From Verminephrobacter eiseniae EF01-2 (lineage in GTDB: Bacteria; Pseudomonadota; Gammaproteobacteria; Burkholderiales; Burkholderiaceae_C): a stretch of DNA of 64,000 nt. Of this stretch, positions 63,390 to 64,000 are shown one piece after another; the first letter of the stretch is position 1, and every line of letters begins with the position of its first letter. Both the position numbers and the translations under genes were made by a program. Where the stretch lies: contig NC_008786.1 in NCBI RefSeq assembly GCF_000015565.1, forward strand, positions 2,232,001 to 2,296,000, written 5' to 3'. The notes under the pieces are model-generated. The model was not told the DNA's origin. It saw nothing but the letters and a program-made list of their open reading frames with translations, and made no database searches.

Positions 63390-64000
63390 ATGACATCCAT
63401 GACATCCACGCCACCCACGTCATCTACCGACGAGAACCGGCTGCGCGCCGCCATCGTGCAGCACTGCCAGCGGCTGTCTGGCGCCGGCTTGTCCGCCGGC
63501 ACGTCGGGCAATATCAGCGCGCGCTGCGCGCAAGGCGCCAGCGCCGGCCTGCTGATCAGCCCGAGCGGCGTGGACTATGCCGATCTGCGCCCCGAGTCGC
63601 TGGTCTGGATGGACCTGGACGGGCGCTGGAGCGGGCCGCTCAAGCCCAGTTCGGAATGGCGCTTTCACCGCGACATCTACGTCGCCCGGCCCGAGGCCGG
63701 CGCCATCGTCCATGCCCACCCGACACATGCCACCGCGCTGGCCGTGCAGCGCCTGGCGATACCGGCCTTTCACTACATGGTGGCCGCCGCCGGCGGGCAT
63801 GACATCCGCTGCGCGCGCTATGCCACCTACGGCACCGAGGAGTTGTCGCAGCACGCGCTGGCCGCGCTCGAAGGCCGCCGCGCCTGCCTGCTGGCCAACC
63901 ACGGGATGATCGCCTTCGGCGCCGACCTGCGGCGCGCATTCGCGCTGGCCATCGAGGTCGAGACGCTGGCGCACCAATATCTGCTGGCGCGCGCCACCGG
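63390..64000 (+). CDS. Class II aldolase/adducin-fold protein (3' end outside window)
   Basis: The first 203 codons are present and the frame runs off the right edge. The start ATG 63390 follows AGGA; a second ATG three codons later is part of a 9-bp repeat giving MTSMTS. Aldolase features: SGAGLSAGTSGNISAR, LLISPSGVDYADLRPESLVWMDLDG, and the zinc-binding VHAHPTHATAL followed by LLANHGMIAFG. L-fuculose- or ribulose-phosphate aldolases and epimerases share this fold. It probably cleaves the phosphorylated keto product of the GlpD-like enzyme. Confidence 0.85.
   Translation, partial: MTSMTSTPPTSSTDENRLRAAIVQHCQRLSGAGLSAGTSGNISARCAQGASAGLLISPSGVDYADLRPESLVWMDLDGRWSGPLKPSSEWRFHRDIYVARPEAGAIVHAHPTHATALAVQRLAIPAFHYMVAAAGGHDIRCARYATYGTEELSQHALAALEGRRACLLANHGMIAFGADLRRAFALAIEVETLAHQYLLARAT

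Overview
The window is high-GC DNA from a Gram-negative proteobacterium. The gene families (Bug/TctC binding proteins, Liv-type and peptide ABC transporters, a SorC-regulated polyol cluster, a Rieske dioxygenase with an AraC regulator) point to Burkholderiales, most likely Comamonadaceae. That assignment is inferred from gene content; no rRNA or marker gene is present. I saw no tRNA, rRNA, CRISPR array or phage gene.

1-21,302: a head-to-tail array of four large surface-type proteins on the + strand. Each has bacterial Ig-like modules (about 30 in the first, which is cut by the left edge, then 8, 4 and 4), a SwmB-like module, a low-complexity linker with Asp-rich calcium-binding-like repeats, and a shared C-terminal anchor domain ending in FWF or YWF. 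The genes are separated by 715-783 bp spacers that are copies of one another and carry a repeated promoter-like box and a possible leader peptide ending at the ribosome binding site of the big gene. The second gene has an uninterrupted run of 28 C inside its coding region.

21,299-36,206: an argininosuccinate-lyase-like gene with a polar amino-acid ABC transporter and a broken deacetylase gene, divergent from a LysR regulator. Next come a Liv-type ABC transporter, an SDR, an isochorismatase-fold protein, both subunits of a ring-hydroxylating dioxygenase and an AraC regulator. A nearly identical 37-bp element lies the same distance upstream of the dioxygenase genes and of the Liv binding-protein gene, which makes uptake and oxidation look like one AraC-controlled regulon.

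36,285-45,823: a TetR-linked operon with a DUF6963-like protein, a D-amino-acid-dehydrogenase-like flavoprotein and a complete peptide ABC transporter. Its TPP-enzyme and D-aminoacylase genes are broken. 45,853-51,866: a TctC-type binding protein, an MFS transporter, a double acyl-CoA dehydrogenase and a citrate-synthase-fold lyase.

52,179-64,000: a SorC regulator followed by a sugar/polyol ABC transporter with two different ATPases, an FGGY kinase, a 2-hydroxyacid dehydrogenase, a GlpD-like dehydrogenase and a class II aldolase cut by the right edge. This reads as one catabolic operon for a polyol, tetritol or related compound.

A short palindromic element (125-159 bp core, CTAG/CTGG borders, no transposase) occurs five times and explains most of the damage: it abuts or interrupts the deacetylase, TPP-enzyme and D-aminoacylase remnants. 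In the acyl-CoA dehydrogenase gene it is read in frame, adding 43 residues.
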